NCBI GenBank assembly: GCA_910585895.1
Contig: CAJUHY010000014.1
Location: 1-50,690, forward strand
Direction of reading: 5' to 3'
DNA: 50,690 bases
Origin: an uncultured Lachnospiraceae bacterium
GTDB lineage: Bacteria; Bacillota; Clostridia; Lachnospirales; Lachnospiraceae
This document shows, piece by piece, positions 34,687 through 42,106 of the stretch. Each line of letters opens with the position of its first letter. Position 1 is the first letter of the stretch. The translations under genes and the position numbers were made by a program. Under the pieces are notes generated by a model, which worked only from the letters and a program-made list of their open reading frames with translations, searched no databases and had not been told where the DNA came from.

Positions 34687-35229
34687 ATGATATATTTCAT
34701 GTTATTGGAGACAGAAGAGGACAGGAAGAAATTTCGGGAGATTTATGAGCGTAATTATCTGAAAATGTACCATGTTGCCCGGTCCATGGGTCAAAATCAA
34801 ACAGACGCAGAAAACGCGGTGCATGATTCCTTTCTTTCTCTGGCGGAAAATTTTACAAAGTATTCACATTTATTGTGTAGTGAAATGACTGGTCTGTGCG
34901 TTTCTATAGTGAAGAATAAGGTTCTGGATAGTATTCGCCGCGCCAATCGTTATAGCGAAGCTCAATTGGAGGATATCATTTTATATGACGAAACGCCGGA
35001 ACATGACGCCCCTCATATGGCGGAATTGCAGGAGAGGGCAGCGTTTGTTCACAAGGCAATGGGAGAGATATCAGAAATTCTTAGGGAAACGCTGACGCTG
35101 AAATATTATTATCAGCTGAGCAACAAAGAAATTGCCGGAATACAGGGAGTGTCTGTAAAGGCGGTGGAGATGCGTTTATTTCGAGGCAAGAAAAAGTTTA
35201 GGGAGGTATGGGATGAAACGAATGGATGA
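34687..35229 (+). CDS. ECF-type sigma factor paired with a DUF4367 protein
   Basis: A 180-residue sigma-70-family protein. Region 2 shows EIYERNYLKMYHVARSM and DAENAVHDSFLSL; region 4 shows ILRETLTLKYYYQLSNKEIA and a recognition helix VSVKAVEMRLFRGKKKF. The start follows GCAGGAGAG. The next gene overlaps by 17 bp and encodes a membrane-bound DUF4367 protein, the usual partner and presumed anti-sigma factor. The secreted-protein and ABC-2 genes downstream are likely its targets, though no promoter consensus is established. Confidence 0.9.
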   Translation: MIYFMLLETEEDRKKFREIYERNYLKMYHVARSMGQNQTDAENAVHDSFLSLAENFTKYSHLLCSEMTGLCVSIVKNKVLDSIRRANRYSEAQLEDIILYDETPEHDAPHMAELQERAAFVHKAMGEISEILRETLTLKYYYQLSNKEIAGIQGVSVKAVEMRLFRGKKKFREVWDETNG

Positions 35230-35902
35230 AAAATGGCAGGAAAACCAGGCGGTTAAGGATATGGTTTCTCTGGTACATGAATATGAACTGTCCCTCATCC
35301 CGGATAATAACGAGCTGCGGGAGCGCTATCAGCTTTCAGAATCATTCTATGAGAAGATGGAGCAGATGATTAAAGGGCAGGAGAAAAAGGCGCGCAGGAA
35401 AAAGATAAGGCGGTTTGTGGCAGCAGCGGCGGCAGTTGCCCTGATACTTTTTGGCGTGACCAATCCCCAGACAATATCAAAGGCGGGACAATGGCTGATT
35501 CGGTGGTACCATGACCATATATCGTTTCAGTTTGTGGAGGATGCCGGGAATATAGAAGTGCCCAGATATGAATTGGGCTATGTGCCGGAAGGGTACAGGC
35601 TGGAGTTGGATGAGTACTTTGTAGGAGGAGATGTTTTGTACTATAATGATGAAGGTCAATGTTTAGATTTTAGTTATGGCGCAATAGACGATGGTTTAGA
35701 GGTAAACAATGAAAATATGGATTTTCTAAAAATTACAGGCAGCAGGGGAGAAATCATCTATTATCTGCGGGCAAGAAATCCTGAGGATGAGAGTTCGATG
35801 ACCTGGATTAGCGAGGATGGTTTGTTGAAATTCAATCTTATGGGGAATTTCACACAGGAGGAATTGTTAAAAATCCAAAAGGAGATTCATCTGGTAGAAT
35901 GA
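35213..35902 (+). CDS. DUF4367 membrane protein, presumed anti-sigma factor
   Basis: A 229-residue protein with a cytoplasmic N-terminus of about 65 residues, one membrane segment (FVAAAAAVALILFGV) and an extracytoplasmic DUF4367 domain (YELGYVPEGYRLE, YYNDEGQCLDFSYG, and the end KIQKEIHLVE). In clostridia such genes follow ECF sigma genes; binding of the sigma factor by the N-terminus is an inference from this pairing. GGGAGG at 35201-35206 supports ATG 35213, overlapping the sigma gene. A decayed copy of its last codons occurs at 41896-41969. Confidence 0.85.
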   Translation: MKRMDEKWQENQAVKDMVSLVHEYELSLIPDNNELRERYQLSESFYEKMEQMIKGQEKKARRKKIRRFVAAAAAVALILFGVTNPQTISKAGQWLIRWYHDHISFQFVEDAGNIEVPRYELGYVPEGYRLELDEYFVGGDVLYYNDEGQCLDFSYGAIDDGLEVNNENMDFLKITGSRGEIIYYLRARNPEDESSMTWISEDGLLKFNLMGNFTQEELLKIQKEIHLVE

Positions 35903-35930
35903 AAATCTTGTGAAAAATTTTCAGAAGAAA

Positions 35931-35978
35931 TGTAAAATTATGTAGTGTTTTTTGCTTTTCATACGTTTATTAAGTAGA
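35931..35978 (+). promoter_or_regulatory. Conserved block upstream of secreted-protein gene (copy A)
   Basis: This 48-bp stretch, 28 bp after the DUF4367 stop, matches 41997-42043 at about 39 of 48 positions, with the identical core ACGTTTATTAA and a shared TGTAAAAT start. It lacks a good sigma-A promoter, so it may be a promoter for the linked ECF sigma factor. Alternatively it is only duplicated DNA. Confidence 0.45.
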
Positions 35979-36021
35979 AGCTTAGAAAAGCTTTAAGTAA
36001 AATGGGGAGGAGGGAAGCCTT

Positions 36022-36477
36022 ATGAAAAGGAATAGTTTGCAGAGAAAAGCCGTCGGTTTGCTGTTGGCAGGGGCAATAATGATTTGTGTACAGCCCAATC
36101 TGGCATATGCAGAAGATAATCTGGCATGTGCGGAAGAAATGCAAATGCAGACGAAGAGTGTTTCTCCGATGTATGTGCAGAGCAATAGATGCCAGATGCG
36201 TTTAGATTTTAGTGGTAGAACAGCAAAGTGTCAGGCTCTTATAAGAGGAAAACGTGGCACGACCAAGATTTCTGGCTTATTAAAGCTGTATGACAACACG
36301 GCGGGCAGACAGGTGGCTAGCTGGGCGGTATCGGAATCAAGTTCTTATTATAGTGGAACAAAGACTGCGACAGTAAAAAAAGGGCACAGCTATAAGCTGT
36401 CTTTTTCCGGCAAGGTGTATGGGAAGAATGACAAAACTGGCGAGGCCATATCGTCATCAACCAGTGGTAAGAGTTAA
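36022..36477 (+). CDS. Small secreted protein, unknown function
   Basis: A 151-residue protein with a signal peptide ending near LAYA (residue 30). The mature part has an alternating beta pattern: a cysteine-flanked strand pair around CQMRLDFSGRTAKCQALIRGKRGTTKISGLLK, shown here only through its ends CQMRLDF and TTKISGLLK, then VASWAVSESSSYYSGT and a Ser/Thr-rich tail. Two cysteines could form a disulfide. It resembles small beta-sandwich secreted proteins common in Lachnospiraceae, but I cannot name the family with confidence. GGAGGAGGG precedes the ATG. It is the first gene after the conserved block and is followed by another small secreted protein. Confidence 0.75.
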   Translation: MKRNSLQRKAVGLLLAGAIMICVQPNLAYAEDNLACAEEMQMQTKSVSPMYVQSNRCQMRLDFSGRTAKCQALIRGKRGTTKISGLLKLYDNTAGRQVASWAVSESSSYYSGTKTATVKKGHSYKLSFSGKVYGKNDKTGEAISSSTSGKS

Positions 36478-36529
36478 GGGCATAAATAAGTAACGAAAGT
36501 TAAGTGAAAAGCAGAGGAGGAATTTAATT

Positions 36530-36934
36530 ATGAGACGAAAAATTCTAACAGCATTAATGGCAGTTGTAATGATGGCAACGAGTGTTATGCCAGCATTTGC
36601 ACAAACCCATCAGAAGATTAGATTACCTAAAAATCAAGTATGGATGTATGCAGGTGATATAAGCCGCACAGGAAGTTATTCTTATGTAGTGGCCAGTTGT
36701 GAAGCAGTATATCCAATTAAAGGAGCAGACACTTTTAAAAAGGTTCAAGTAAGAGTGAAAGACACAAAAGGCCATGTTATAACTGCGCGTGAAAAAACCG
36801 TGCTTACAGAAGGGAAAAAAGAAACGAAATTAAAGTTGAGAGAAGGCTATTATGCCGCTAAAATAGTAAAGTTCCAATTTAGAGGGAATACAAAGAAAGA
36901 AGCATATGCGATTGTTAACTATAATGCACGCTAG
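36530..36934 (+). CDS. Small secreted protein, unknown function
   Basis: A 134-residue secreted protein: signal peptide ending in MPAFAQ (residues 1-25), then a basic beta-rich domain (QVWMYAGDISRTGSYSYV, VQVRVKDTKGHVIT, KLKLREGYYAAKIVKF). GAGGAGG precedes the ATG. It lies 52 bp after another small secreted protein and 89 bp before the second ABC-2 module, separated from it by a hairpin. Its size and place mirror the 134-residue secreted protein at the head of the first module, though their sequences are not obviously alike. Confidence 0.75.
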   Translation: MRRKILTALMAVVMMATSVMPAFAQTHQKIRLPKNQVWMYAGDISRTGSYSYVVASCEAVYPIKGADTFKKVQVRVKDTKGHVITAREKTVLTEGKKETKLKLREGYYAAKIVKFQFRGNTKKEAYAIVNYNAR

Positions 36935-36942
36935 AAATTTAA

Positions 36943-36968
36943 TTGGTGGAGTTGTTGTGCTCCACCAA
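36943..36968 (+). other. Hairpin between secreted-protein and transporter genes
   Basis: TTGGTGGAG pairs perfectly with CTCCACCAA across an 8-nt loop. No T-run follows, so it is more likely an mRNA stability or partial-termination element than a full terminator. Confidence 0.55.
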
Positions 36969-37023
36969 CAATAGTGAAGATAAGAAGGCAATATAAATAA
37001 CAGATAGCAGGTGGTTGAGAAAC

Positions 37024-37863
37024 ATGTTTTTAAAAATCGTAATTGCACAAGTAATAGATTTACTGAAAAAGAAGGAGGCAGCACTCGCATTTATGATATT
37101 ATTGGGGATGGTAATCTATACATTTATCGGCAACGTCCTGGAGTTTCAGGGAATGGATGCTGCCGAAATGTACCATCCGATGAAGTTGATGCTGTTAAGC
37201 TATAATCGTACGGATTATGCTGCTGACATGACGGCGTTATTCATGCAGCTATACCCATTTCTCATTGTTCTTCCAGCTGGTTTTAGCTTGTCAAGGGAAT
37301 ACCAGCTTGGTGAACATGTATATCTGAGCGCAAGACTGGGGAATCGGGTGTATAAATTAAGTAAAGTCTTTGCTGCATTCCTGACAACGGGTATTGTTTT
37401 TACCATACCTTTTCTCATGGAGTTTTTGCTGAACTGCGTGTCATTTCCGTTAAATGCTGTGGGAGACTTGTCAAACTGGTCTGTATATGATGAGCAATAT
37501 CTGGAAAGGGTAGGAAATTACTTTATGGGCGGTCTGTATGAGGCAAATCCGTACATATATGCACTTGCTGGAATTCTTTTGTTTGGGCTGGTGTCAGGGT
37601 TGTTGGGAGCAGCCACAGTGGTCATTTCATCTCTAATCAAGGTAAAGTACAATATATTCTTATTCCTACCGTCATTAATTCTATTAAATCTGCCGCTTAT
37701 GCTTCCAACGGATAATATGCAGTTCAGCCCTCAGTGGTATGATTATCTGCTTCTGTTTAATGAAGAGGTAAAGAGCGGAATGTTCTTTGCTATTGCCGTG
37801 GCGGCTTTACTGGCATTTGTTGCGATAGGATTCCTTGCCAGCAGCAGAAAGGACTGCCTGTGA
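37024..37863 (+). CDS. ABC-2-type membrane protein C
   Basis: A 279-residue membrane protein with about six hydrophobic segments and a long outer loop between segments 3 and 4, as expected for half of an ABC-2 exporter channel. AGGTGG at 37009-37014 favours ATG 37024; an upstream TTG at 37015 is too close. The next gene overlaps by four bases (GTGA), so the two are coupled. It corresponds in size and place to the genes at 2349 and 3211. Confidence 0.78.
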   Translation: MFLKIVIAQVIDLLKKKEAALAFMILLGMVIYTFIGNVLEFQGMDAAEMYHPMKLMLLSYNRTDYAADMTALFMQLYPFLIVLPAGFSLSREYQLGEHVYLSARLGNRVYKLSKVFAAFLTTGIVFTIPFLMEFLLNCVSFPLNAVGDLSNWSVYDEQYLERVGNYFMGGLYEANPYIYALAGILLFGLVSGLLGAATVVISSLIKVKYNIFLFLPSLILLNLPLMLPTDNMQFSPQWYDYLLLFNEEVKSGMFFAIAVAALLAFVAIGFLASSRKDCL

Positions 37864-38657
37864 GAAAATATCAAAATGGTTCTATTTATCTTTTGGCCGT
37901 TATGGCGGGCATTTTTTTGAGCATCTCTTATGTGAACCCATACGAGGGGAAAATTTTCCTGTCCGAACTGGTTTTGCAGCTAAGCGGTTCGCGAGGAGAG
38001 TTTGTGTTAAATTATAAAAATGCATTGGAGCTGGTGGAAGTTGCGATGCGGCTGCTGCCATGCGTGATTATGGAAGTATTTTTAGGAATTGCCCTGTACT
38101 GGCATTTCTGCACGGCGAGCGTATATGTATTTTCGCGCTGCACGGACCGCGGGAAATGGTATTGGAAAGAGATACTGTCTGTGGGGAGGGATGTGTTTAT
38201 TTTCCAGGGCCTCATGGTGACAATGGTAATCATTGCAGCGGCATTCCGGTGTCAGGTACAGGTGGATATGTCAGGCATTTACCTGCTGGTATGTCATTTG
38301 GCGCTGTATTCCTTGTGGAGTTATTCGATAGTTGTTTTGATTAATCTCATTGCCCTCAAATTTGGCAGCAGCCTGTCTTTTACGGTTGTGATGGCAATAC
38401 AGAGTATCGGCATCGTCCTGCTGGGAGCGGGGAAAATGGCAATGAGAATTAATCCCATTGCCCGACTGGTACTGGGCTGGCAGAAAAGTTTTGTGCCAAA
38501 GGTGGACAGCATACAGGAGTCTGCTTTTGAGAATTTTTATTTGGAAGAATCTTTGCTGTTTTTAGCAGTTATAAATATTGTGATATTGATAACCGGGGCG
38601 ATAATCGTCAAAAGGCATGATTTGCTGATTTCTGATTCAGAGATAGGAGTGGGATAA
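37860..38657 (+). CDS. ABC-2-type membrane protein D
   Basis: A 265-residue membrane protein with about six hydrophobic segments, starting at GTG 37860 inside the preceding stop region. It likely pairs with the preceding protein. The ATPase gene begins 1 bp after its stop. No specific substrate can be suggested beyond the neighbouring small secreted proteins. Confidence 0.78.
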   Translation: MRKYQNGSIYLLAVMAGIFLSISYVNPYEGKIFLSELVLQLSGSRGEFVLNYKNALELVEVAMRLLPCVIMEVFLGIALYWHFCTASVYVFSRCTDRGKWYWKEILSVGRDVFIFQGLMVTMVIIAAAFRCQVQVDMSGIYLLVCHLALYSLWSYSIVVLINLIALKFGSSLSFTVVMAIQSIGIVLLGAGKMAMRINPIARLVLGWQKSFVPKVDSIQESAFENFYLEESLLFLAVINIVILITGAIIVKRHDLLISDSEIGVG

Positions 38658-38658
38658 T

Positions 38659-39306
38659 ATGGAGCTGATAGCGGAAAAGGCAGGAAAGACGCTGAAAGGA
38701 AAAGAAATTTTAAAGGATATTAATTTAACTTTGGCAGGAGGGGCTGTCTATGGCTTCGTGGGCAGGAACGGCGCAGGGAAGACGATGCTGCTGCGCGCGC
38801 TCTCAGGGCTGATGAAGGTAGATGAAGGAACGGTTTCCCTTGATGGAAAAATCCTGCATCATGATTTTTCCGTTCTGCCGAGTCTGGGGATTGTTCTGGA
38901 GAATGCGGGTCTGTACCCGAATATGACGGGATATGACAATTTAAAGTACCTTGCGGGCATGAAAAAAATAATTGGCAAGGAAGAGATAAAACTTGCGCTT
39001 CGGCGTGTGGGGCTGGATGAAAATGACAAGAGGACCTATAGCAAATATTCCCTTGGCATGAAACAGCGTCTGGCGATTGCACAGGCAATTATGGAACGCC
39101 CGGATGTGATTATGCTGGACGAGCCGACCAATTCCTTGGACGAATTTGGGGTAGAGGAAATCCGCAGCCTGATTCTGGAGGAAAAAAAGCGAGGAGCAAT
39201 AATTTTATTGGCAAGCCATAACAAAGAAGATATCCGCGCGCTTGTCGATGAGTTGTACAGAATCGAAGGCGGACGGATTATGGAGCAGGGAGGGGAAGAA
39301 TTATGA
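38659..39306 (+). CDS. ABC transporter ATPase
   Basis: A 215-residue ATPase with Walker A GRNGAGKT (residues 35-42), signature YSLGMKQRLAIAQA, Walker B VIMLDEP and the switch region ASHN. It is closely similar in layout to the ATPase at 4068-4706, including GKTMLLR/GKTMLMR, and probably powers the two membrane proteins encoded upstream. The following gene overlaps its stop (ATGA). Confidence 0.93.
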   Translation: MELIAEKAGKTLKGKEILKDINLTLAGGAVYGFVGRNGAGKTMLLRALSGLMKVDEGTVSLDGKILHHDFSVLPSLGIVLENAGLYPNMTGYDNLKYLAGMKKIIGKEEIKLALRRVGLDENDKRTYSKYSLGMKQRLAIAQAIMERPDVIMLDEPTNSLDEFGVEEIRSLILEEKKRGAIILLASHNKEDIRALVDELYRIEGGRIMEQGGEEL

Positions 39307-39983
39307 GGATACGCATTATGGCAATTATTATCGCGGCTGTTTTCTGTTTTTCTGGTATATTCGGAATGGCTAAGAGGGCGACATACACAGATATCACTGC
39401 ACAGGATAATTACATGGATGGTCTGCAGACGGCAGTTCTGCCGGAAGAGATGGTGATATCCTGCTGTGCGGATATGCCGGCTATGTTATCGGAAGCGCAG
39501 ACTGTAATCAAGGCAAAAGTAGTGGGGGAACTTGAGCAGCTTTTTCATAATACAAGGCAGAAAGTTCAGGTGGAAAAGGTCTTTAAGGGCAGTGGAATCC
39601 GGGAGGGTTCGGAAGTATATGTGTTTTCGCAAGAATGGGGTGTGAGTCTGTCCCTGGAGCCGGCATCCATCGAGTGTGGATTTGTGGACATCATGGACGA
39701 AGGAGAGGAATACCTGATATTTTTAAGCGGCAGGACGCTAAACAGCAAGGAGGGCGTACCGATGTATGAAATATATGGGGAAACCATAATAACTCCGGTA
39801 TTCTGTTATAGAAACAAAGAAGAGAAAGCTGTAAAATATGATGAAAAGAATGAACATACCTATGTGCCATATTGCAAAGTGAAAGGGAATGAATTTTTTT
39901 GTGATTCAGAGAATGGACATAAAGTTTGGAGAGAACTGAAGGAGAAATTGCTGCGGGAATATAAAGAACTGAATGGGGTATAA
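39303..39983 (+). CDS. Membrane-anchored or secreted accessory protein
   Basis: A 226-residue protein with an N-terminal hydrophobic segment (IMAIIIAAVFCFSGIFG) that is either an uncleaved anchor or a signal peptide. The outer part has a probable OB-like beta domain (VIKAKVVGELEQLF, VQVEKVFKGSGI, EEYLIFLSG). The ATG overlaps the ATPase stop, so it belongs to the transporter operon. Its last residues (LREYKELNGV) and the bases after its stop resemble the end of the next gene (LYEELNGA). No family named with confidence. Confidence 0.7.
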   Translation: MRIRIMAIIIAAVFCFSGIFGMAKRATYTDITAQDNYMDGLQTAVLPEEMVISCCADMPAMLSEAQTVIKAKVVGELEQLFHNTRQKVQVEKVFKGSGIREGSEVYVFSQEWGVSLSLEPASIECGFVDIMDEGEEYLIFLSGRTLNSKEGVPMYEIYGETIITPVFCYRNKEEKAVKYDEKNEHTYVPYCKVKGNEFFCDSENGHKVWRELKEKLLREYKELNGV

Positions 39984-40055
39984 GTCTTAAAAAAGTAATA
40001 CAAAACGCATTGCGATAAGAATGTGGCAGTATTTTTAGATAATATTGGAGGATAT

Positions 40056-40460
40056 ATGAAAAAGAGAATCATTATAGGGACGTCATGTGTTGTAATTTTT
40101 CTTGTTGTGTTTATAGTCTGGATAGCTGGAAGAAAAGTGAAGATATTACAGGATATAGATGTCAGAACGCTCAGCAAAATAGAAATATATTATCCAGGGG
40201 ACAATCTTACGGTTGTCAAGGAGGAAGAAGATATGCAGAAAGTTATTGCACTGTTTCATTCGCTGCGTGTAAGGAAAACATTTGCAGATAATGATGATGG
40301 ATTTGTATTTTCTATACAGATTTACGATAAAAATGAAGAAAGGATTGATATTATCACAATTAGGTCAGAGCGTATTGTTACAAATGATGGGTATTATAAA
40401 TGTGATAGGGATTATTGTGATGATTTCCGTAAACTGTATGAAGAACTGAATGGAGCGTAA
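40056..40460 (+). CDS. Small membrane-anchored protein, possibly DUF5301-like
   Basis: A 134-residue protein with an N-terminal membrane segment (IIIGTSCVVIFLVVFIVWIAG) and a small outer domain (LSKIEIYYPGDNLTVV, MQKVIALFHSL, FVFSIQIYDKNEE). The pattern recalls DUF5301-type domains, but that is a guess. GGAGG at 40047-40051 sets ATG 40056; an upstream in-frame ATG at 40023 has no ribosome site. A second, truncated copy lies at 42107-42496. Confidence 0.7.
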   Translation: MKKRIIIGTSCVVIFLVVFIVWIAGRKVKILQDIDVRTLSKIEIYYPGDNLTVVKEEEDMQKVIALFHSLRVRKTFADNDDGFVFSIQIYDKNEERIDIITIRSERIVTNDGYYKCDRDYCDDFRKLYEELNGA

Positions 40461-40480
40461 ATCTAAGGAGTAATACGAAA

Positions 40481-41260
40481 GTGGAAATGATTTCAAAAGA
40501 AGAGGTTGCGTTATATAAAAAAAGCGATTCCTATCAGAGACTCAGGCGAATTAGGAATGAGGGGATGGAGTCGCTGCAAGGTTATTATGAGAAATATAAG
40601 GATAAAGAGGCGTATTTTAAAGAAGAGACAGAGAGGAAGATTGTGCGTGAAAGGTATTCCAAAGGCGGCATGGAACCGCCGAGGGGTATTCTGACGGAAT
40701 GCCATTTAGAGAAACTCCTCATCGGAAATATATCTCGTGGAAGGTTTGTAAAAAAACGCACGAACCCTGGTTTCGTGTATGGTTATGATGAAGAGGGACG
40801 CCTCGTTGCATGTGACCGTTTAGAGGGGACGATAGAAGGGAGGGAGCTTATTTTTTGGGAGACTCCCTCCATACAGGTAGGGTTGAGTTATAATCTATTG
40901 GGACTGGGGGAGGTCATGGAAGTGAAATATAACGAGGCAGGAAAGATAGAACGTTATGCGTATGGCAGTGTACTTGATGGGAAGGTTGATAATGTCAGGG
41001 TAGAGCAGTATACATATGAGGGTAATCAGGTTAATGCTACGCTGTTGGAAGGGGGAGTATGCCATTGGCTGAAACATGAGAACAAAGACGACCATGATTT
41101 TTTGACGGATTTGGTAGGGGATTATACGGATAACGTCACTGGGATTCATGTTACCTTGTATATGGATGAAGAAAGTAGGGTAACAGACTATATATGGTAC
41201 GACGACCAAAGACCGAATAAGATGTTGAAAGGTGTGCCTAAATTTAAATTGGTGTTATAA
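40481..41260 (+). CDS. Hypothetical protein of 259 residues
   Basis: A hydrophilic protein without signal or membrane segments, so probably cytoplasmic. The N-terminal third is helical and charged; the remainder has repeated short beta units such as GFVYGYDEEGRLVACDRLEG, YNEAGKIERYAYGS and VRVEQYTYEGNQV that resemble YD/RHS-type repeats in rhythm. It ends with YIWYDDQRPNK. An AAGGAG site lies 10 nt before GTG 40481. The repeat rhythm and accessory setting make an immunity-protein-like or RHS-fragment role possible, but there is no direct evidence. Confidence 0.65.
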   Translation: MEMISKEEVALYKKSDSYQRLRRIRNEGMESLQGYYEKYKDKEAYFKEETERKIVRERYSKGGMEPPRGILTECHLEKLLIGNISRGRFVKKRTNPGFVYGYDEEGRLVACDRLEGTIEGRELIFWETPSIQVGLSYNLLGLGEVMEVKYNEAGKIERYAYGSVLDGKVDNVRVEQYTYEGNQVNATLLEGGVCHWLKHENKDDHDFLTDLVGDYTDNVTGIHVTLYMDEESRVTDYIWYDDQRPNKMLKGVPKFKLVL

Positions 41261-41579
41261 TTTTGTTTGAACTATTTTTTAGTCTTATGGGAATTCTACC
41301 TAAGTATGAAGTCAGATAAGGATAAAATTCAAAAATATGTTCAATTTTACTTACCGAAAGAAATCCTCTCTACCAAATACACTGTGTAAATTGCAGTTAT
41401 TGAAAAAGCAGTATTCAAAATACAGATTTTTGTTTCGGAATGTAAAAAGCATTAAGGGTATCATTACACAGATTGATTATTTGAGATGTTCACAGAGATA
41501 GCGGGCATCGGATTCTTGTCGCCAGAATCCCCTTTACATCTTTTCGTATGAATTAATGATAGAAGTGTGTCGAATAATA
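41261..41579. other. Intergenic stretch without a recognised gene
   Basis: About 320 bp of AT-rich DNA. I see one short hairpin (GGATTCT/AGAATCC near 41510-41530) and no convincing start sites, coding pattern or terminator. Confidence 0.5.
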
Positions 41580-41588
41580 TGTTATAAT
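41580..41588 (+). promoter_or_regulatory. Extended -10 promoter of the putative toxin gene
   Basis: TGTTATAAT has both the TGn extension and a consensus TATAAT (41583-41588); the -35 region is poor. The predicted start near 41595 gives a leader of about 39 nt carrying GGGGAGGAGGTG. Confidence 0.6.
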
Positions 41589-41632
41589 TTTTTTGTTGCT
41601 CACCGATACCCGCAACGGGGAGGAGGTGCTTG

Positions 41633-41656
41633 CATGGAATTTTTTATCTCTTTTTT
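41633..41656 (+). repeat. Direct repeat 1, over the toxin start codon
   Basis: 24 bases spanning CATGGAA and the first codons of the 32-codon gene. A copy with one substitution and one missing T lies at 41821-41843 in the same orientation. Confidence 0.85.
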
Positions 41657-41732
41657 AGTTACCGTTTTGGGAGGTGTAGCCTGCCACTGCATCATCAAAT
41701 GGTTAGACGGTGACGACAAAAGCAACAACTAG
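41634..41732 (+). CDS. Fst-like small membrane peptide, putative type I toxin
   Basis: A 32-residue peptide. Residues 2-22 form one hydrophobic membrane segment (FFISFLVTVLGG start, HCII end), followed by KWLDGDDKSNN, a Trp-containing charged tail. Size, single membrane helix and charged C-terminus (LD plus acidic/basic residues) match the Fst class of type I toxins, which damage the membrane. GGGGAGGAGG at 41617-41626 is a very strong ribosome site 7 nt before ATG. A minus-strand promoter, a shared bidirectional terminator and a direct repeat downstream complete the arrangement. Sequence identity to Fst itself is low, so the assignment rests mainly on architecture. Confidence 0.72.
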   Translation: MEFFISFLVTVLGGVACHCIIKWLDGDDKSNN

Positions 41733-41760
41733 CCTGGTGGGTGCTTTGCCACTATAAAAG

Positions 41761-41815
41761 AAAAGAAGAATCCTCAGATGGTACTGCCATACCAATCTGG
41801 GGATTCGTTTCTTTT
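41761..41815. terminator. Bidirectional terminator shared by toxin and antisense RNA
   Basis: AAAAGAA plus GAATCCTCAGAT plus GGTA pair with TACC, ATCTGGGGATTC and TTCTTTT, with small bulges. The plus strand ends in TTCTTTT and the minus strand in TTCTTTTCTTTTA, so both converging transcripts can stop here. Confidence 0.8.
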
Positions 41816-41820
41816 GCCCA

Positions 41821-41843
41821 CATGGACTTTTTATCTCTTTTTT
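41821..41843 (+). repeat. Direct repeat 2, at the 5' end of the antisense RNA
   Basis: 23 bases beginning CATGGAC and ending in TCTCTTTTTT repeat the toxin start region but are not followed by an open frame. Its only evident use is to give the antisense RNA complementarity to the toxin start. Confidence 0.85.
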
Positions 41844-41853
41844 GCCTATTGGC

Positions 41854-41882
41854 ATTATAGCATATGCAAAAATCTTTTTCAA
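41854..41882 (-). promoter_or_regulatory. Minus-strand promoter of the antisense RNA
   Basis: On the minus strand TTGAAA (41882-41877) and TATAAT (41859-41854) are separated by exactly 17 bp. The -35 box differs from consensus at one position, so this is one of the strongest promoters in the window. Confidence 0.75.
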
Positions 41883-41895
41883 TATGCTTGTCACA

Positions 41896-41969
41896 AAAAA
41901 TTATCCTTATCTGGTATCAATCAAGAGTAATTGATGAAAATCCAGAAGGAGATAAATCTTGTGGAATAA
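41896..41969 (+). pseudogene. Relic of a DUF4367 gene 3' end
   Basis: Bases up to the TAA at 41967-41969 encode LMKIQKEINLVE and stop, matching the end of the DUF4367 protein at 35213-35902 (LLKIQKEIHLVE). An in-frame TAA replaces a glutamate codon just before, and a frameshift lies further upstream. The match fades near 41896. It shows that a second sigma/DUF4367 locus once lay here. Confidence 0.75.
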
Positions 41970-41996
41970 GAGTCTAGTAAAAAAATTATAAAATAC

Positions 41997-42043
41997 TGTA
42001 AAATGGTTTAGAGTTTTTGCATTTCGAACGTTTATTAAATAGA
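41997..42043 (+). promoter_or_regulatory. Conserved block (copy B)
   Basis: A near copy of 35931-35978, placed 27 bp after the relic's stop codon, just as copy A lies 28 bp after the intact gene's stop. It has stayed recognisable although the gene before it has decayed. In this context it would drive the truncated gene at 42107. Confidence 0.45.
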
Positions 42044-42106
42044 TAAACATTTGTATGTGTTAATAAGGGTCTGCTCACCTTTTTCTAATATTTGGGACAG
42101 TATTGT

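Larger units (their letters stand above)
41761..41847 (-). ncRNA. Putative antisense antitoxin RNA
   Basis: From the minus-strand promoter a transcript would start near 41847 and run leftward to the shared terminator, about 85-90 nt. Its 5' end is the complement of direct repeat 2 (41821-41843), so it can pair with the toxin mRNA over the start codon and early codons (41633-41656) with about 22 of 24 matches, and over the whole terminator. This is how RNAII of par/Fst loci blocks translation. No open frame is evident in it. Confidence 0.65.
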
